From: Candidatus Gottesmanbacteria bacterium
GTDB taxonomy: Bacteria > Patescibacteriota > Microgenomatia > UBA10105 > UBA927
DNA length: 20,260 bases
Direction of reading: 5' to 3'
Assembly: GCA_026396845.1 (NCBI GenBank)
Contig: JAPLWC010000005.1
Location: 1-20,260, forward strand
The position numbers and the translations under genes were made by a program. This document shows positions 1-7,261 of this stretch, one piece after another. Numbering within the stretch: position 1 is the stretch's first letter; the number at the start of each line of letters is the position of its first letter. The notes below the pieces were generated by a model. The model saw only the letters and a list, made by a program, of their open reading frames with translations. It did no database searches and was not told where the DNA came from.

Positions 1-350
1 CTTAAATTTAAATAAATGGCTTTATCTATTGTATAGCCGTATTTATCTGTTTTGTCATCCAGAAATTTTGCCTGTTCGACATTGCGGGGAAATCCGTCCA
101 TGATCCAACCGCCTTTTGCATCCTCTTCCTTCAAGCGCCACTTCCATAACACAAACATTTCGCTGTCGGCAACGTACTTGCCTTCAACGAGCGCCTGCCG
201 GCAGACTTCGCCGATAATCCCCTTGTCATTTGCCGCCGCATCGCGAACCAAATCACCCGACGTTAAAATCGGCAAATGCAGTGCCTCAGCCAATAATTTA
301 ACCTGCGTACTTTTTCCTGAACCTTCCGGTCCGTAAAAAACAATATGCAT
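1..350 (-). CDS. adk: Adenylate kinase, N-terminal part (runs off the window)
   Basis: This is a nucleoside monophosphate kinase, most likely adenylate kinase, which interconverts ATP + AMP and 2 ADP in the cytoplasm. About 116 residues are visible before the window edge. The P-loop is GPEGSGKST at residues 7-15. It fits GxxGxGK[ST] but has Glu and Ser where typical Adk has Pro and Gly (GxPGxGKGT). The AMP-site motif DGFPR is at residues 85-89, and TSGDLVR (30-36) matches the usual SxGDxLR region. The ATG at 350 is fixed by a very strong Shine-Dalgarno, AAGGAGGAGC, directly upstream. It follows the secY stop by 8 bases, and secY-adk is the usual order at the end of the spc operon. Another NMP kinase is possible because the LID domain is outside the window. 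Confidence 0.88.
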   Translation of the reverse strand, partial: MHIVFYGPEGSGKSTQVKLLAEALHLPILTSGDLVRDAAANDKGIIGEVCRQALVEGKYVADSEMFVLWKWRLKEEDAKGGWIMDGFPRNVEQAKFLDDKTDKYGYTIDKAIYLNL

Positions 351-358
351 GCTCCTCC

Positions 359-1648
359 TTATTCTTTTAAATACCCTTCGTAATTTCTCATGACAAGTTG
401 TGCTTCCAGTGCTTTAAAGGTTTCGAGAACTACAGACACCACGATAAGGACTCCGGTGCCGCCCACTAAGAGCTGTGTAACTCCGGATATCTGCCGGGCG
501 ATGGACGGAAGTATTGCAATGAGTCCCAAAAACAGCGCGCCGGCAAGGGTGATGCGTGTCAAAATATAATTGAGGTAGCTTGCAGTCGCTGTCCCCGGCC
601 GGATACCCGGGATGAACCCACCGTACTTTTGGATTTCTTCTGCAATCTTTTTTGGATTAAACGTAATGGCAGTATAAAAATAGGTGAATCCGATGACAAG
701 GAGGAAATACATGACGTTATACCAAACTCCGTTGGGGTTAAACACATTTGTGAGAAATGTGCCTAGTCCCACAGCCGTCGGACTTTTCACCTGCTTTAAA
801 AATCCGCCCAACAGCGACGGCAGAAGCACCATGGAAACGGCAAATATGATGGGAATGACCCCAGCCTGATTTACCCGGAGCGGAAGATACGATACGTTCC
901 CACCGTAGACTTTATTGCCGCGGATCCTGCGGGCGTAATGCACCGTAATCCGCCGAACCGCTTCGTTCACGAATACCGTTGCGGCAATGACCAATATCGC
1001 CAAAATCCCAAAGAGAATTATATTGGTAATCCCTTCCGCAGTTGCCGTGGTGGCGACCTGACCGAATGCAACCGGCAACCGGCCGACGATTCCGGCAAAT
1101 ATAAGAAGCGATATGCCGTTTCCGATGCCGTATTCCGTAATCATTTCTCCGAACCACATGGCGAGGATGGTCCCGGCCGTCATCGTCACCACCATAGTAA
1201 TGAGCGCGAGCGGATCCAGATTCGCAATAATCCCTTGATTGCGGAGGAGTGCGATCATACCGATGGACTGCACGGTTGCCAAAGGTACAGTGATAAGGCG
1301 CGTGTACTGATTAATTTTTTCCCGTCCGTATTCACCCTCTTTAGACAATTCCTCTAATTTGGGAAATACGATCTGCAACAGCTGAAGAATAATGGATGCG
1401 TTGATGTACGGGTTTAACCCTAATGCCATAACCGAGAAATTCACGAGTGTCCCGCCGGAAAAAATATCCAGAAGTCCTAAAAATTGGTTCTGTGCGAATA
1501 ATGCGGCGAGTTTATGCGTGTCTACCGCAGGAATCGGGATATGGGCAAACAACCGAAAGATGAAAAAAATAAACGCGGTGAGCAAAATTTTCCGTCTCAA
1601 GTCCGGCGCTTTCCAGCTATTAATAAGAGGCGACAACAATTTATTCAT
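359..1648 (-). CDS. secY: Protein translocase subunit SecY
   Basis: SecY is the channel subunit of the SecYEG translocon in the inner membrane. The product has 429 residues, normal for the family, with about ten hydrophobic segments, the N-terminal signature around KAPDLRRKI, and the conserved plug/TM2 stretch FSGGTLVNFSVMALGLNPYI. The PGIRPGTATASYL loop (C5) is also typical. The start is taken as ATG 1648. This gives the overlap CATGAATAA with the rplO stop, the same overlap that joins rpmC to rpsQ here, and the protein then begins at the usual place before TM1. A TTG at 1681 would add 11 residues but overlaps rplO by 41 bases. No clear Shine-Dalgarno precedes either start, so translational coupling to rplO is likely. 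Confidence 0.96.
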   Translation of the reverse strand: MNKLLSPLINSWKAPDLRRKILLTAFIFFIFRLFAHIPIPAVDTHKLAALFAQNQFLGLLDIFSGGTLVNFSVMALGLNPYINASIILQLLQIVFPKLEELSKEGEYGREKINQYTRLITVPLATVQSIGMIALLRNQGIIANLDPLALITMVVTMTAGTILAMWFGEMITEYGIGNGISLLIFAGIVGRLPVAFGQVATTATAEGITNIILFGILAILVIAATVFVNEAVRRITVHYARRIRGNKVYGGNVSYLPLRVNQAGVIPIIFAVSMVLLPSLLGGFLKQVKSPTAVGLGTFLTNVFNPNGVWYNVMYFLLVIGFTYFYTAITFNPKKIAEEIQKYGGFIPGIRPGTATASYLNYILTRITLAGALFLGLIAILPSIARQISGVTQLLVGGTGVLIVVSVVLETFKALEAQLVMRNYEGYLKE

Positions 1649-2087
1649 GTGGCGAGAGAACTGTTCCCCCGGCTTTTTCAATTACTTCTTGCGCACCTTT
1701 TGAACAAGGGACTGCAACTTTCAACTCCACTGTCACTTTTCCGCTTCCTAATACTTTGACGCGGGCAGTTGCATGGTCTATCATATGATATTTTTTGAGT
1801 GTTTCCAATGTAACATTTGTACCCGATGGTAATGTATTTAATTTCTCGACCGCCAGCGGGACCGCTTTGCCCGATTGGGAACCGTTACGGCCTTTGCCCC
1901 GGAGAAGCGGCAGCCGTTTGATAAGCGGCAACTGTCCTCCCTCAAATCCGATGTGGATCCCGTCGCGGGATTTCTGCCCTTTGGTCCCCCTGCCGGACGT
2001 TTTAACTTTGCCTGATCCGTGACCGCGGCCGAGTCGTTTTTTCCTCCGCTGTACAATCGACATGGCGTTGAACGCTGTGTTTGTCAT
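1641..2087 (-). CDS. rplO: 50S ribosomal protein L15
   Basis: L15 is a late-assembly protein of the large subunit that binds 23S rRNA. The product has 148 residues, a normal length. The basic glycine-rich N-terminal arm is present (KRLGRGHGSGKVKTSGRGTKGQKSR), followed by the FEGGQLPLIKRLP segment and a C-terminal globular domain ending KAGGTVLSP. The ATG overlaps the rpsE stop as ATGA, which implies translational coupling. In most bacteria rpmD (L30) sits between rpsE and rplO. Here the two genes overlap directly, so L30 is absent from this locus. The 3' end overlaps the secY start by 8 bases. Confidence 0.96.
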   Translation of the reverse strand: MTNTAFNAMSIVQRRKKRLGRGHGSGKVKTSGRGTKGQKSRDGIHIGFEGGQLPLIKRLPLLRGKGRNGSQSGKAVPLAVEKLNTLPSGTNVTLETLKKYHMIDHATARVKVLGSGKVTVELKVAVPCSKGAQEVIEKAGGTVLSPHE

Positions 2088-2545
2088 ACGATTCTCTTAA
2101 GCCGCAATAATTTGAGCGCTTCCATCGTGGCGTACACGTTGGAGGCCTGATTTTTACTTCCTAATATTTTTGATACGATATCGCGGATACCCGCCGCTTC
2201 TACAACCGCCCGGACCGCTCCGCCTGCGATCACTCCGGTGCCGGGAGGCGCGGGTTTCAACATAATTTTAGCTGCCCCGCGTTTCACACGGATCTCATGC
2301 GGAATAGTCGTTCCTTTCATGGCAACCTCAAACATATGTTTCTGCGCGTAACTGACAGCCTTACGAACCGCTGACGATACGTCGGGAGCACCGCCCAAGC
2401 CTACCCCCACTTTTCCTTTTTTGTCGCCGACCACGGCAAGCACGGAAAATCCGATTTTATTTCCGCCTTTGGTCTTTTTTGAAACACGGTTTACCTGGAC
2501 TATTTTTTCTTCTAAGCCGCTCGTATTTCTGCTGTCGCGTCTCAT
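2084..2545 (-). CDS. rpsE: 30S ribosomal protein S5
   Basis: S5 binds 16S rRNA near the decoding site and the mRNA entry channel and contributes to accuracy. The product has 153 residues. The N-terminal double-stranded-RNA-binding-like domain is visible (VQVNRVSKKTKGGNKIGFSV), followed by VGVGLGGAPDV and the C-terminal domain with PAPPGTGVIAGGAVRAVVEAAG and GSKNQASNV, all family hallmarks. The start ATG at 2545 overlaps the rplR stop as ATGA. The stop is TGA and overlaps the rplO ATG, which shows UGA is read as stop in this organism. Confidence 0.96.
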   Translation of the reverse strand: MRRDSRNTSGLEEKIVQVNRVSKKTKGGNKIGFSVLAVVGDKKGKVGVGLGGAPDVSSAVRKAVSYAQKHMFEVAMKGTTIPHEIRVKRGAAKIMLKPAPPGTGVIAGGAVRAVVEAAGIRDIVSKILGSKNQASNVYATMEALKLLRLKRIV

Positions 2546-2871
2546 ATTTTTAAGCCTCCTTCACGGGCGGCGTCTGCAATCTCTTTCACCGTACCGTGGA
2601 ACCGGTAGCCGCTGCGGTCAAACACGACCGTTTTAATTCCTTTAGAGAGCGCAAGGCGCGCAATTTCAACCCCGAGCGTTTTGCCTGCTACTTTATTTTT
2701 CCCATTCAGGCGCTTTGCAAGTATTGTTACGCCTTTGGTATCATCAATAATCTGCACCAAAACGGCGGTATTGGAACGGAATACGGATAATCTCGGCCGG
2801 AGTGAAGTCCCCGTGACTTTTGCCCGGACCCGTGCTTTTCTTTTCTGTCGTAATGTGTGGTGTGTTTCCAT
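2542..2871 (-). CDS. rplR: 50S ribosomal protein L18
   Basis: L18 binds 5S rRNA and helps attach it to the large subunit. The product has 109 residues, slightly shorter than the typical ~117. The RPRLSVFRSNTAVLVQIIDD strand region and the C-terminal VVFDRSGYRFHGTVKEIADAAREGGL signature are clear. The N-terminal arm is lysine/arginine rich (RQKRKARVRAKV). The ATG at 2871 follows the rplF stop in the recurrent TAA-T-ATG-G junction, with no Shine-Dalgarno. The 3' end overlaps rpsE by 4 bases. Confidence 0.95.
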   Translation of the reverse strand: METHHTLRQKRKARVRAKVTGTSLRPRLSVFRSNTAVLVQIIDDTKGVTILAKRLNGKNKVAGKTLGVEIARLALSKGIKTVVFDRSGYRFHGTVKEIADAAREGGLKI

Positions 2872-2872
2872 A

Positions 2873-3433
2873 TTATTTTATTCCCGGCGCTCCTCCGATC
2901 GCCTTTGCCGCTTTCCCTGCTTTCTTGCGGATATGTTCTCCCTGATATTTAATTCCCTTCCCTTTGTATGGCTCGGGCTTTTTGATCTCACGAATTTTTG
3001 CTGCGACTTGACCAACTAATTGTTTGTCTGATCCCGATACCACAATTTTTCCTTCATTAACTGAAAACTGAATGCCTTTAGGAGGTTCGATGGTGACGGG
3101 ATGCGAAAATCCCAAATTCAGCGTTAAATTCTCCCCAGATACCGCTGCCCTGTATCCCACACCGGAAAGCTCCAATGTCTTTGTCCAACCCTTTGTGACG
3201 CCGGTAATAAGATTATCAAGGTTTGCCCTGACGTATCCGTGCAGCGCACGGGTCGGTTTATCATCGCCGGTCCGTTTCACTTCAATTTTCCCGTCTGCTA
3301 TTTGCACACGGATGCGCGCGGGTACGTTCATCCGGAGTTCGCCTTTGGGACCCTTCACATCCACAAACGCGCCCTCAACGCCAACCGTAGCTTCTTTAGG
3401 AACTATGATGATGGTGTTGCCGATTCGTGACAT
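2873..3433 (-). CDS. rplF: 50S ribosomal protein L6
   Basis: L6 lies near the GTPase-associated region of the large subunit. It has two similar domains. The first starts MSRIGNTIIIVPKEATV and the second ends with the conserved KPEPYKGKGIKYQGEHIRKKAGK signature. At 186 residues it is a little longer than the usual ~177 because of a C-terminal tail rich in Ala, Gly and Lys after KKAGKAAK. The start is preceded by TAAACCT, where TAA is the rpsH stop. The same TAAACCTATG junction occurs before rplE. No Shine-Dalgarno is visible, so coupling to rpsH is likely. Confidence 0.96.
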   Translation of the reverse strand: MSRIGNTIIIVPKEATVGVEGAFVDVKGPKGELRMNVPARIRVQIADGKIEVKRTGDDKPTRALHGYVRANLDNLITGVTKGWTKTLELSGVGYRAAVSGENLTLNLGFSHPVTIEPPKGIQFSVNEGKIVVSGSDKQLVGQVAAKIREIKKPEPYKGKGIKYQGEHIRKKAGKAAKAIGGAPGIK

Positions 3434-3437
3434 AGGT

Positions 3438-3830
3438 TTACCAAATTTTACACAATAATTCTCCGCCGGTACCTTTCTTTTTTGCCGTACTCCCCGTCAT
3501 AACGCCCTGTGGAGTCGAAAGTATGGCAATACCCATGCCTCCCACAACCTGCGGAATTTTATCCTTGGCGACATACCACCGGAGTCCCGGCTTGCTTACC
3601 CGTTTCACACCTGTGATAACTGACGCACCATTGACGTATTTAATCCCGACGCGAAGATTCGCTTTCGGATCAGTGCCAACCTTGGCAACGGAGGCAATAT
3701 ATCCCTCGTCCTTAAGTATTTTGCCGAGAGCCATCTTCAGTTTAGAATACGGAAATTCTATCTCCGAATTCCGGGCAAGCGATGCGTTCTTTATTTGTAT
3801 AAGCATGTCACCGATAGGATCATTTACCAT
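3438..3830 (-). CDS. rpsH: 30S ribosomal protein S8
   Basis: S8 is a primary 16S rRNA-binding protein of the central domain and, in E. coli, the translational repressor of the spc operon. The product has 130 residues, normal length: MVNDPIGDMLIQIKNA at the N-terminus, then SKPGLRWYVAKDKIPQVVGGMGIAILSTPQGVMT with the family's GxGIxILST core. The ATG at 3830 is chosen over an upstream in-frame start at 3863 because a good Shine-Dalgarno (AAAGGAG) lies just before it and the protein then begins as expected. It lies 10 bases after the rpsN stop. Confidence 0.96.
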   Translation of the reverse strand: MVNDPIGDMLIQIKNASLARNSEIEFPYSKLKMALGKILKDEGYIASVAKVGTDPKANLRVGIKYVNGASVITGVKRVSKPGLRWYVAKDKIPQVVGGMGIAILSTPQGVMTGSTAKKKGTGGELLCKIW

Positions 3831-3840
3831 AGTGCTCCTT

Positions 3841-4026
3841 TTACCATGACGCTTTAATAACACCGGGCAATTCTCCTTTATGTGCTAATTGTCGAAAACA
3901 CAGCCTACAGATGCCGAACTTGCGCATATACGCGCGGGAACGGCCACATAGAGAACAGCGGTTATGCTGCCGGACTCGGTATTTTTGTTTATGTTCAAAT
4001 TTGACGATGTCAGATGTTTTAGCCAT
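3841..4026 (-). CDS. rpsN: 30S ribosomal protein S14, zinc-binding type
   Basis: S14 is a small protein of the 30S head. This is the short 61-residue zinc form (type Z): two CxxC pairs are intact at C24-x2-C27 and C40-x2-C43, within RCSLCGRSRAYMRKFGICRLCFRQLAHKGELPGVIKASW. The C-terminal KASW is the family signature. The start lies in the recurrent TAA-T-ATG-G junction, with rplE supplying the TAA. Retention of all four cysteines implies zinc dependence. Confidence 0.96.
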   Translation of the reverse strand: MAKTSDIVKFEHKQKYRVRQHNRCSLCGRSRAYMRKFGICRLCFRQLAHKGELPGVIKASW

Positions 4027-4027
4027 A

Positions 4028-4567
4028 TTATTTTTCGAACGGCATACCGAATAATGTTAAAAGCTTTTTGCCGTCAGCGTCATTTCCTGCTGTGGTCACG
4101 AACGTCACTTCGAATCCGCGGGGTCGGTCAATCATACTGTAGTCAAGTTCCGGAAAAATGCTTTGTTCGTGAATACCCAACGTATAATTCCCTTTACCGT
4201 CAAAGCCCGCGGACGGGACCCCATGAAAATCACGCACACGCGGGAGGGCAAGACGGATAAACTTTGTGAGGAAATCATACATCCTGGGGCCACGGAGGGT
4301 AGCCCGCAGTCCCACCGCGTCTCCTGCCCGCAGCTTAAAGGTTGAAATAGCCCGCTTGGCCCGGGTAATCTGGGGTTTTTGCCCGGCAATCACAGCAAGC
4401 TGCTTAGCCATACTCTCGAGCACCTTTTTATCACCGGACGCTTCCTTACCGATACCGCAGTTAATGACAATCTTGATAAGGCGCGGAACAGCCATGCGGT
4501 TTTTAATCCCCGCTTTGGTAAATTCCGGGACTATTTGCGTGAGATAGATGTCGTGTAATTCGTGCAT
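4028..4567 (-). CDS. rplE: 50S ribosomal protein L5
   Basis: L5 binds 5S rRNA and forms part of the central protuberance, touching the P-site tRNA. The product has 179 residues, normal length. Recognisable segments are the N-terminal VPRLIKIVINCGIGKEA, then KRAISTFKLRAGDAVGLRATLRG, and the C-terminal DYSMIDRPRGFEVTFVTTA. The ATG at 4567 is chosen because the longer reading frame would run well into rplX and adds a sequence unlike L5. The junction with rplX is TAAACCTATG, identical to the one before rplF, with no Shine-Dalgarno. Confidence 0.96.
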   Translation of the reverse strand: MHELHDIYLTQIVPEFTKAGIKNRMAVPRLIKIVINCGIGKEASGDKKVLESMAKQLAVIAGQKPQITRAKRAISTFKLRAGDAVGLRATLRGPRMYDFLTKFIRLALPRVRDFHGVPSAGFDGKGNYTLGIHEQSIFPELDYSMIDRPRGFEVTFVTTAGNDADGKKLLTLFGMPFEK

Positions 4568-4571
4568 AGGT

Positions 4572-4877
4572 TTAAATAACTTGTTCACATTTTCTACAGA
4601 TCCGTTCTTTGGTGTCTTTGACAATCCGGAATCCCAAGCGCGTTGGTTTGCCGCATTTGGGACAGATGACGGCAATTTTACCGAGCGTGATTGGTTTCAC
4701 AACTTCGATGATGCCGCCGGGGTGCTGTTCATCACGTTTTTTCTCATGTTTTTTCACAATGTTAATTCCCGGCACAAGAACTGTCGAATCTTTAGGGAAT
4801 ACTTTTTCGACTTTCCCCTTCTTTCCTTTATCTTTACCTACTGTCACGATAATCTGATCGCCTTTTTTGATTTTCAT
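4572..4877 (-). CDS. rplX: 50S ribosomal protein L24
   Basis: L24 is an assembly-initiator protein of the large subunit. The product has 101 residues. The KOW motif is at the N-terminus (KGDQIIVTVGKDKGKKGKVEKV), followed by GINIVKKHEK and GGIIEVVKPI. The C-terminal part contains CPKCG and CRKCE, a two-CxxC zinc-ribbon-like pair seen in some L24 proteins. A Shine-Dalgarno GGAGG lies 8 bases upstream of ATG 4877, within a 7-bp inverted repeat that also contains the rplN stop codon. Confidence 0.95.
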   Translation of the reverse strand: MKIKKGDQIIVTVGKDKGKKGKVEKVFPKDSTVLVPGINIVKKHEKKRDEQHPGGIIEVVKPITLGKIAVICPKCGKPTRLGFRIVKDTKERICRKCEQVI

Positions 4878-4880
4878 ACA

Positions 4881-4897
4881 TTAAACCTCCGGTTTAA
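4881..4897 (-). promoter_or_regulatory. Hairpin around the rplX Shine-Dalgarno and rplN stop codon
   Basis: The segment is a perfect inverted repeat, TTAAACC-GGA-GGTTTAA on the minus strand. The rplN stop TAA is in the 5' arm. The rplX Shine-Dalgarno GGAGG occupies the loop and the start of the 3' arm. A ribosome finishing rplN would melt the stem and expose the rplX start. That role in translational coupling is inferred; the repeat itself is seen directly. Confidence 0.5.
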
Positions 4898-5268
4898 TAG
4901 ACCTCCGGCGCCATACTGACAATTTTGTCAAATCCTTTTTCTTTCAGCTCACGGGCAATCGGCCCGAAGACACGTGTTCCACGCGGATTTTTATCTACAT
5001 CGTTATCAATGAGTACTCCTGCGTTATCGTCAAAACGGATGTACGATCCGTCCGCACGGTGATATTCTTTGTGTGTCCGGACAATCACGACTTTCACGAG
5101 TTCGTCGTCTTTCACCATACCCTGCGGATCAACTTTGCGCACCACACACTGCACGATATCACCTACGTGGGCAAAATTCTGTTTCGAGGCTCCGTAAATA
5201 TGGATAATCGACATCAATTGAACTCCTGAATTATCCGCTGCCACTATTTTTGTTTTTCGTTGAACCAT
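4894..5268 (-). CDS. rplN: 50S ribosomal protein L14
   Basis: L14 binds 23S rRNA at the subunit interface and is the docking site of the silencing factor RsfS in other bacteria. The product has 124 residues, standard length: MVQRKTKIVAADNSGVQLMSIIHI, then VGDIVQCVVRKVDPQG, ending KGFDKIVSMAPEVY. The DNSGV and RGTRVFGPIARELKEK segments are strongly conserved. The ATG follows the rpsQ stop by 4 bases (TAA-TACT-ATG), without a Shine-Dalgarno. The stop codon lies inside the inverted repeat before rplX. Confidence 0.96.
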   Translation of the reverse strand: MVQRKTKIVAADNSGVQLMSIIHIYGASKQNFAHVGDIVQCVVRKVDPQGMVKDDELVKVVIVRTHKEYHRADGSYIRFDDNAGVLIDNDVDKNPRGTRVFGPIARELKEKGFDKIVSMAPEVY

Positions 5269-5272
5269 AGTA

Positions 5273-5506
5273 TTATTTTAATTTCGATGTCACAATATAA
5301 TGTTTCCGGCGGCTGATCGGCTTTGTTTCACGGATTTGCACCTTGTCTCCGACCGCAATGCCTGCAATCTCATTGTGTACGGCAAACTTTTGATGACGCT
5401 TCACTGCCTTTTTATACAAAGGATGACGGAATAAATGCTCTACCACGACCGTCACCGTCTTTTGCATACCGATCGATGTTACTTTGCCGATACGTGTATT
5501 ATTCAT
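5273..5506 (-). CDS. rpsQ: 30S ribosomal protein S17
   Basis: S17 is a primary 16S rRNA-binding OB-fold protein. The product has 77 residues. The family signature GKVTSIGMQKTVTVVVEHLFRHPLYKKAVKRHQKFAVHNE and the C-terminal GDKVQIRETKPISRRKHYIV are clear. The ATG at 5506 overlaps the rpmC stop by 8 bases as CATGAATAA. A Shine-Dalgarno AAGGAG lies about 8 bases upstream, inside the rpmC coding sequence. Confidence 0.95.
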   Translation of the reverse strand: MNNTRIGKVTSIGMQKTVTVVVEHLFRHPLYKKAVKRHQKFAVHNEIAGIAVGDKVQIRETKPISRRKHYIVTSKLK

Positions 5507-5705
5507 GGACTAACTCCTTCTGCCTCAAAATACCGGAAACGACTGCGATTTTTCTGCGAAGTGCCGTGCCTTCATGTACATTTTTAGACTGCTTAGTGTA
5601 CCGGTTCATGGCGCCAATGACAAGGGCGGTCTTGGCATCAGCCAATACCTTTCCTAGTTCTTTAACCGTCATTGCTTTTAATGATGTCATTTCTTTCTTT
5701 TTCAT
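5499..5705 (-). CDS. rpmC: 50S ribosomal protein L29
   Basis: L29 is a small helical protein beside the exit tunnel that helps recruit trigger factor and SRP. The product has 68 residues, predicted as two helices. MTVKELGKVLADAKTALV is the first helix region and TALRRKIAVVSGILRQKEL the second, matching the family's x-LRrxIAriktxLre pattern. Divergence is high, as is usual for L29, and the position between rplP and rpsQ supports the call. A Shine-Dalgarno AAGGAT lies about 7 bases before ATG 5705, two bases after the rplP stop. Confidence 0.92.
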   Translation of the reverse strand: MKKKEMTSLKAMTVKELGKVLADAKTALVIGAMNRYTKQSKNVHEGTALRRKIAVVSGILRQKELVHE

Positions 5706-5707
5706 AC

Positions 5708-6115
5708 TTAATCCTTTGCGACAAACAACGTCCGGACCGGCAATTTGGCGGCAGCTAATCGTAACGATTCGACTGCCTGCTCGTGACTGATACCTGCCAT
5801 TTCAAACAAAATTCTCCCGGGCCGGACGACTGCAACATATTCAAATACATCTCCTTTGCCGCTACCCATACGGGTTTCCGGCGGCTTATGGGTGACCGGC
5901 TTATCAGGGAATATTCGGATCCATATTCTCCCGCCGCGACGGGTTGAGTGTGTAAGCGCCCGCCGCGCCGCTTCGATCTGGCGACTCGTTACCCAGCCGG
6001 CAGTTAAGGCCTTGAGACCGTATTCTCCGAAATCCACATGCGACCCGCGGATCGAGATTCCTGTCCGTTTTCCTCTGAATGCTTTCCGATGTTTTGCCCG
6101 TCTTGGTGCTAACAT
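5708..6115 (-). CDS. rplP: 50S ribosomal protein L16
   Basis: L16 organises the A-site region of the peptidyl transferase centre. The product has 135 residues, normal length. Diagnostic stretches are MLAPRRAKHRKAFRG, then GEYGLKALTAGWVTSRQIEAARRALTH, then RIWIRIFPDKPVTHKPPETRMGSGKG, and the C-terminal VRPGRILFEMAG. The start is separated from the rpsC stop by a 43-base AT-only linker with no Shine-Dalgarno, in contrast to the tight junctions elsewhere in the run. Confidence 0.96.
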   Translation of the reverse strand: MLAPRRAKHRKAFRGKRTGISIRGSHVDFGEYGLKALTAGWVTSRQIEAARRALTHSTRRGGRIWIRIFPDKPVTHKPPETRMGSGKGDVFEYVAVVRPGRILFEMAGISHEQAVESLRLAAAKLPVRTLFVAKD

Positions 6116-6158
6116 ACAAATTAATTTTAAATTTTAAATTTTAAATTTTTTATATTAT
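6116..6158 (-). repeat. AT-only linker with 7-base tandem repeat before rplP
   Basis: The spacer between rpsC and rplP is nearly pure A/T. It contains three consecutive copies of the 7-mer ATTTAAA (minus strand) followed by ATTAATTT. There is no Shine-Dalgarno and no promoter with both boxes. It may act as an unstructured A/U-rich translation enhancer, but that is a guess. Confidence 0.6.
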
Positions 6159-6845
6159 TTATATTGTCTTCCGACATATCCAGACTTTTACCCCGATATA
6201 TCCTGATTTTGTAAGAGCCGGGACAATTGCGTAATCAATTTCTTCCCGAATGGTTGATAAGGGCACCGTCCCCTGCTGGAATTTCTCCCGACGGTGAATT
6301 TCGGCTCCGTTGATGCGGCCGGACAACAATACTTTGACTCCTTTAGCTCCTGCCGTCATGGCCCGTTCAATGGCCATATTGCATATCCGTTTGTAGGGCA
6401 TGCGCTTAATAAGCTGATCGCAGATGTTGACGGCGACCAGATATGCGTTCAAATTCGGCTCTTTGACCGGTTCGACGGCAACTTCCACTTTGGAGCGGTT
6501 AGCGCCCTGTGACAGTTTCTGCTTACGCTCATACGGGTCCGGACGACCCGGATCTGTCAGGATAAATTTTTCAATATACTTTTTGAGATCTTCCATGCCG
6601 GCGCCCCCGCGTCCGATAACGACACCGGGACGGGATACGTATAACGTGACTTTTACCTTGTTGATGGACCGTTCAATGTCAACATTGGAAAGTCCGGCCG
6701 GTTTAAGACGCTCAAATAATATCCTGCGCAATGTATTGTCCTGCAGTAAAAGTTGTTTGTAGTGTCTGCTGTCTGCAAACCACCGTGAACCCCACGTAAA
6801 TGTGGTGCCTATTCTGAAACCCTTCGGATTAATTTTTTGTCCCAT
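6159..6845 (-). CDS. rpsC: 30S ribosomal protein S3
   Basis: S3 forms part of the mRNA entry tunnel and helicase site of the 30S head. The product has 228 residues. It begins MGQKINPKGFRIG, has the type II KH domain with the GxxG loop in SRPGVVIGRGGAGMEDLKKYIE, and ends with the conserved ISGRI-like and GVKVWIC segments. An insert-like stretch after the KH loop (about residues 95-115, rich in Pro, Arg, Gln and Lys) makes this region longer than in E. coli. The ATG follows an AT-only 34-base spacer and has no Shine-Dalgarno. Confidence 0.96.
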   Translation of the reverse strand: MGQKINPKGFRIGTTFTWGSRWFADSRHYKQLLLQDNTLRRILFERLKPAGLSNVDIERSINKVKVTLYVSRPGVVIGRGGAGMEDLKKYIEKFILTDPGRPDPYERKQKLSQGANRSKVEVAVEPVKEPNLNAYLVAVNICDQLIKRMPYKRICNMAIERAMTAGAKGVKVLLSGRINGAEIHRREKFQQGTVPLSTIREEIDYAIVPALTKSGYIGVKVWICRKTI

Positions 6846-6879
6846 ATATTTTTAAGTTAAATTTTTTATATTTAATTTA
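6846..6879 (-). other. AT-only linker before rpsC
   Basis: The 34-base spacer between the rplV stop and the rpsC ATG has only one C or G on either strand. No Shine-Dalgarno and no convincing promoter is seen. It resembles the linkers before rplP and rpsG. Confidence 0.55.
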
Positions 6880-7260
6880 TTATTTACTATTCTTTTTTTC
6901 TAATTTTTTAACGATTTCATTCTTTTTATTATCTATATCTTCAACAATAATTCTTATATGCGTCATGCGTTTTTTAAATGCGTGTGCCTGTCCCCGGGAA
7001 ACCGCCTGCCAGCGTTTCATCGCAGGCCCGCCCATAATTTCGATTGTTTTAAAGCGGAGCGCATCTTCGCCGACGCCTTTTAATTTGGCGTTTGCAATCG
7101 CGGATGCAATGGTTTTAGACAGCGGGATGCAAGCGCTTTTTCGCATCTCCGACAACGCAGCGATGGCGGCACTCGGTGTCAATTTTCGCACGCTATCGGC
7201 GACCAATCGCACTTTGCGGGTCGAAACTCTGACGTATTTAGTTGTTGCCTGATATTCCAT
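6880..7260 (-). CDS. rplV: 50S ribosomal protein L22
   Basis: L22 lines the nascent-peptide exit tunnel. The product has 126 residues. The N-terminal ATTKYVRVSTRKVRLVADSVR and the long beta-hairpin region ending GGPAMKRWQAVSRGQAHAFKKRMTHIRIIVE match the family, where the hairpin tip reaches into the tunnel. A lysine- and asparagine-rich tail (NKKNEIVKKLEKKNSK) follows the usual C-terminus. The start lies in the TAA-T-ATG-G junction with rpsS. Confidence 0.95.
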   Translation of the reverse strand: MEYQATTKYVRVSTRKVRLVADSVRKLTPSAAIAALSEMRKSACIPLSKTIASAIANAKLKGVGEDALRFKTIEIMGGPAMKRWQAVSRGQAHAFKKRMTHIRIIVEDIDNKKNEIVKKLEKKNSK

Positions 7261-7261
7261 A

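Noticed and set aside
938..1357. 139-codon open frame on the plus strand opposite secY
   Set aside because: It lies wholly within secY, and its composition and lack of any motif fit a shadow frame.
2084..2545. UGA recoded as glycine (code 25) because some gene stops are TGA
   Set aside because: Both TGA stops (rplR and rpsE) coincide with the next gene's start in ATGA overlaps and with the expected protein ends, so UGA is a normal stop.
6116..6158. Short tandem repeats as a CRISPR array or replication iterons
   Set aside because: There are three copies of a 7-base A/T unit with no spacers and no origin-associated genes. It is simple low-complexity sequence.
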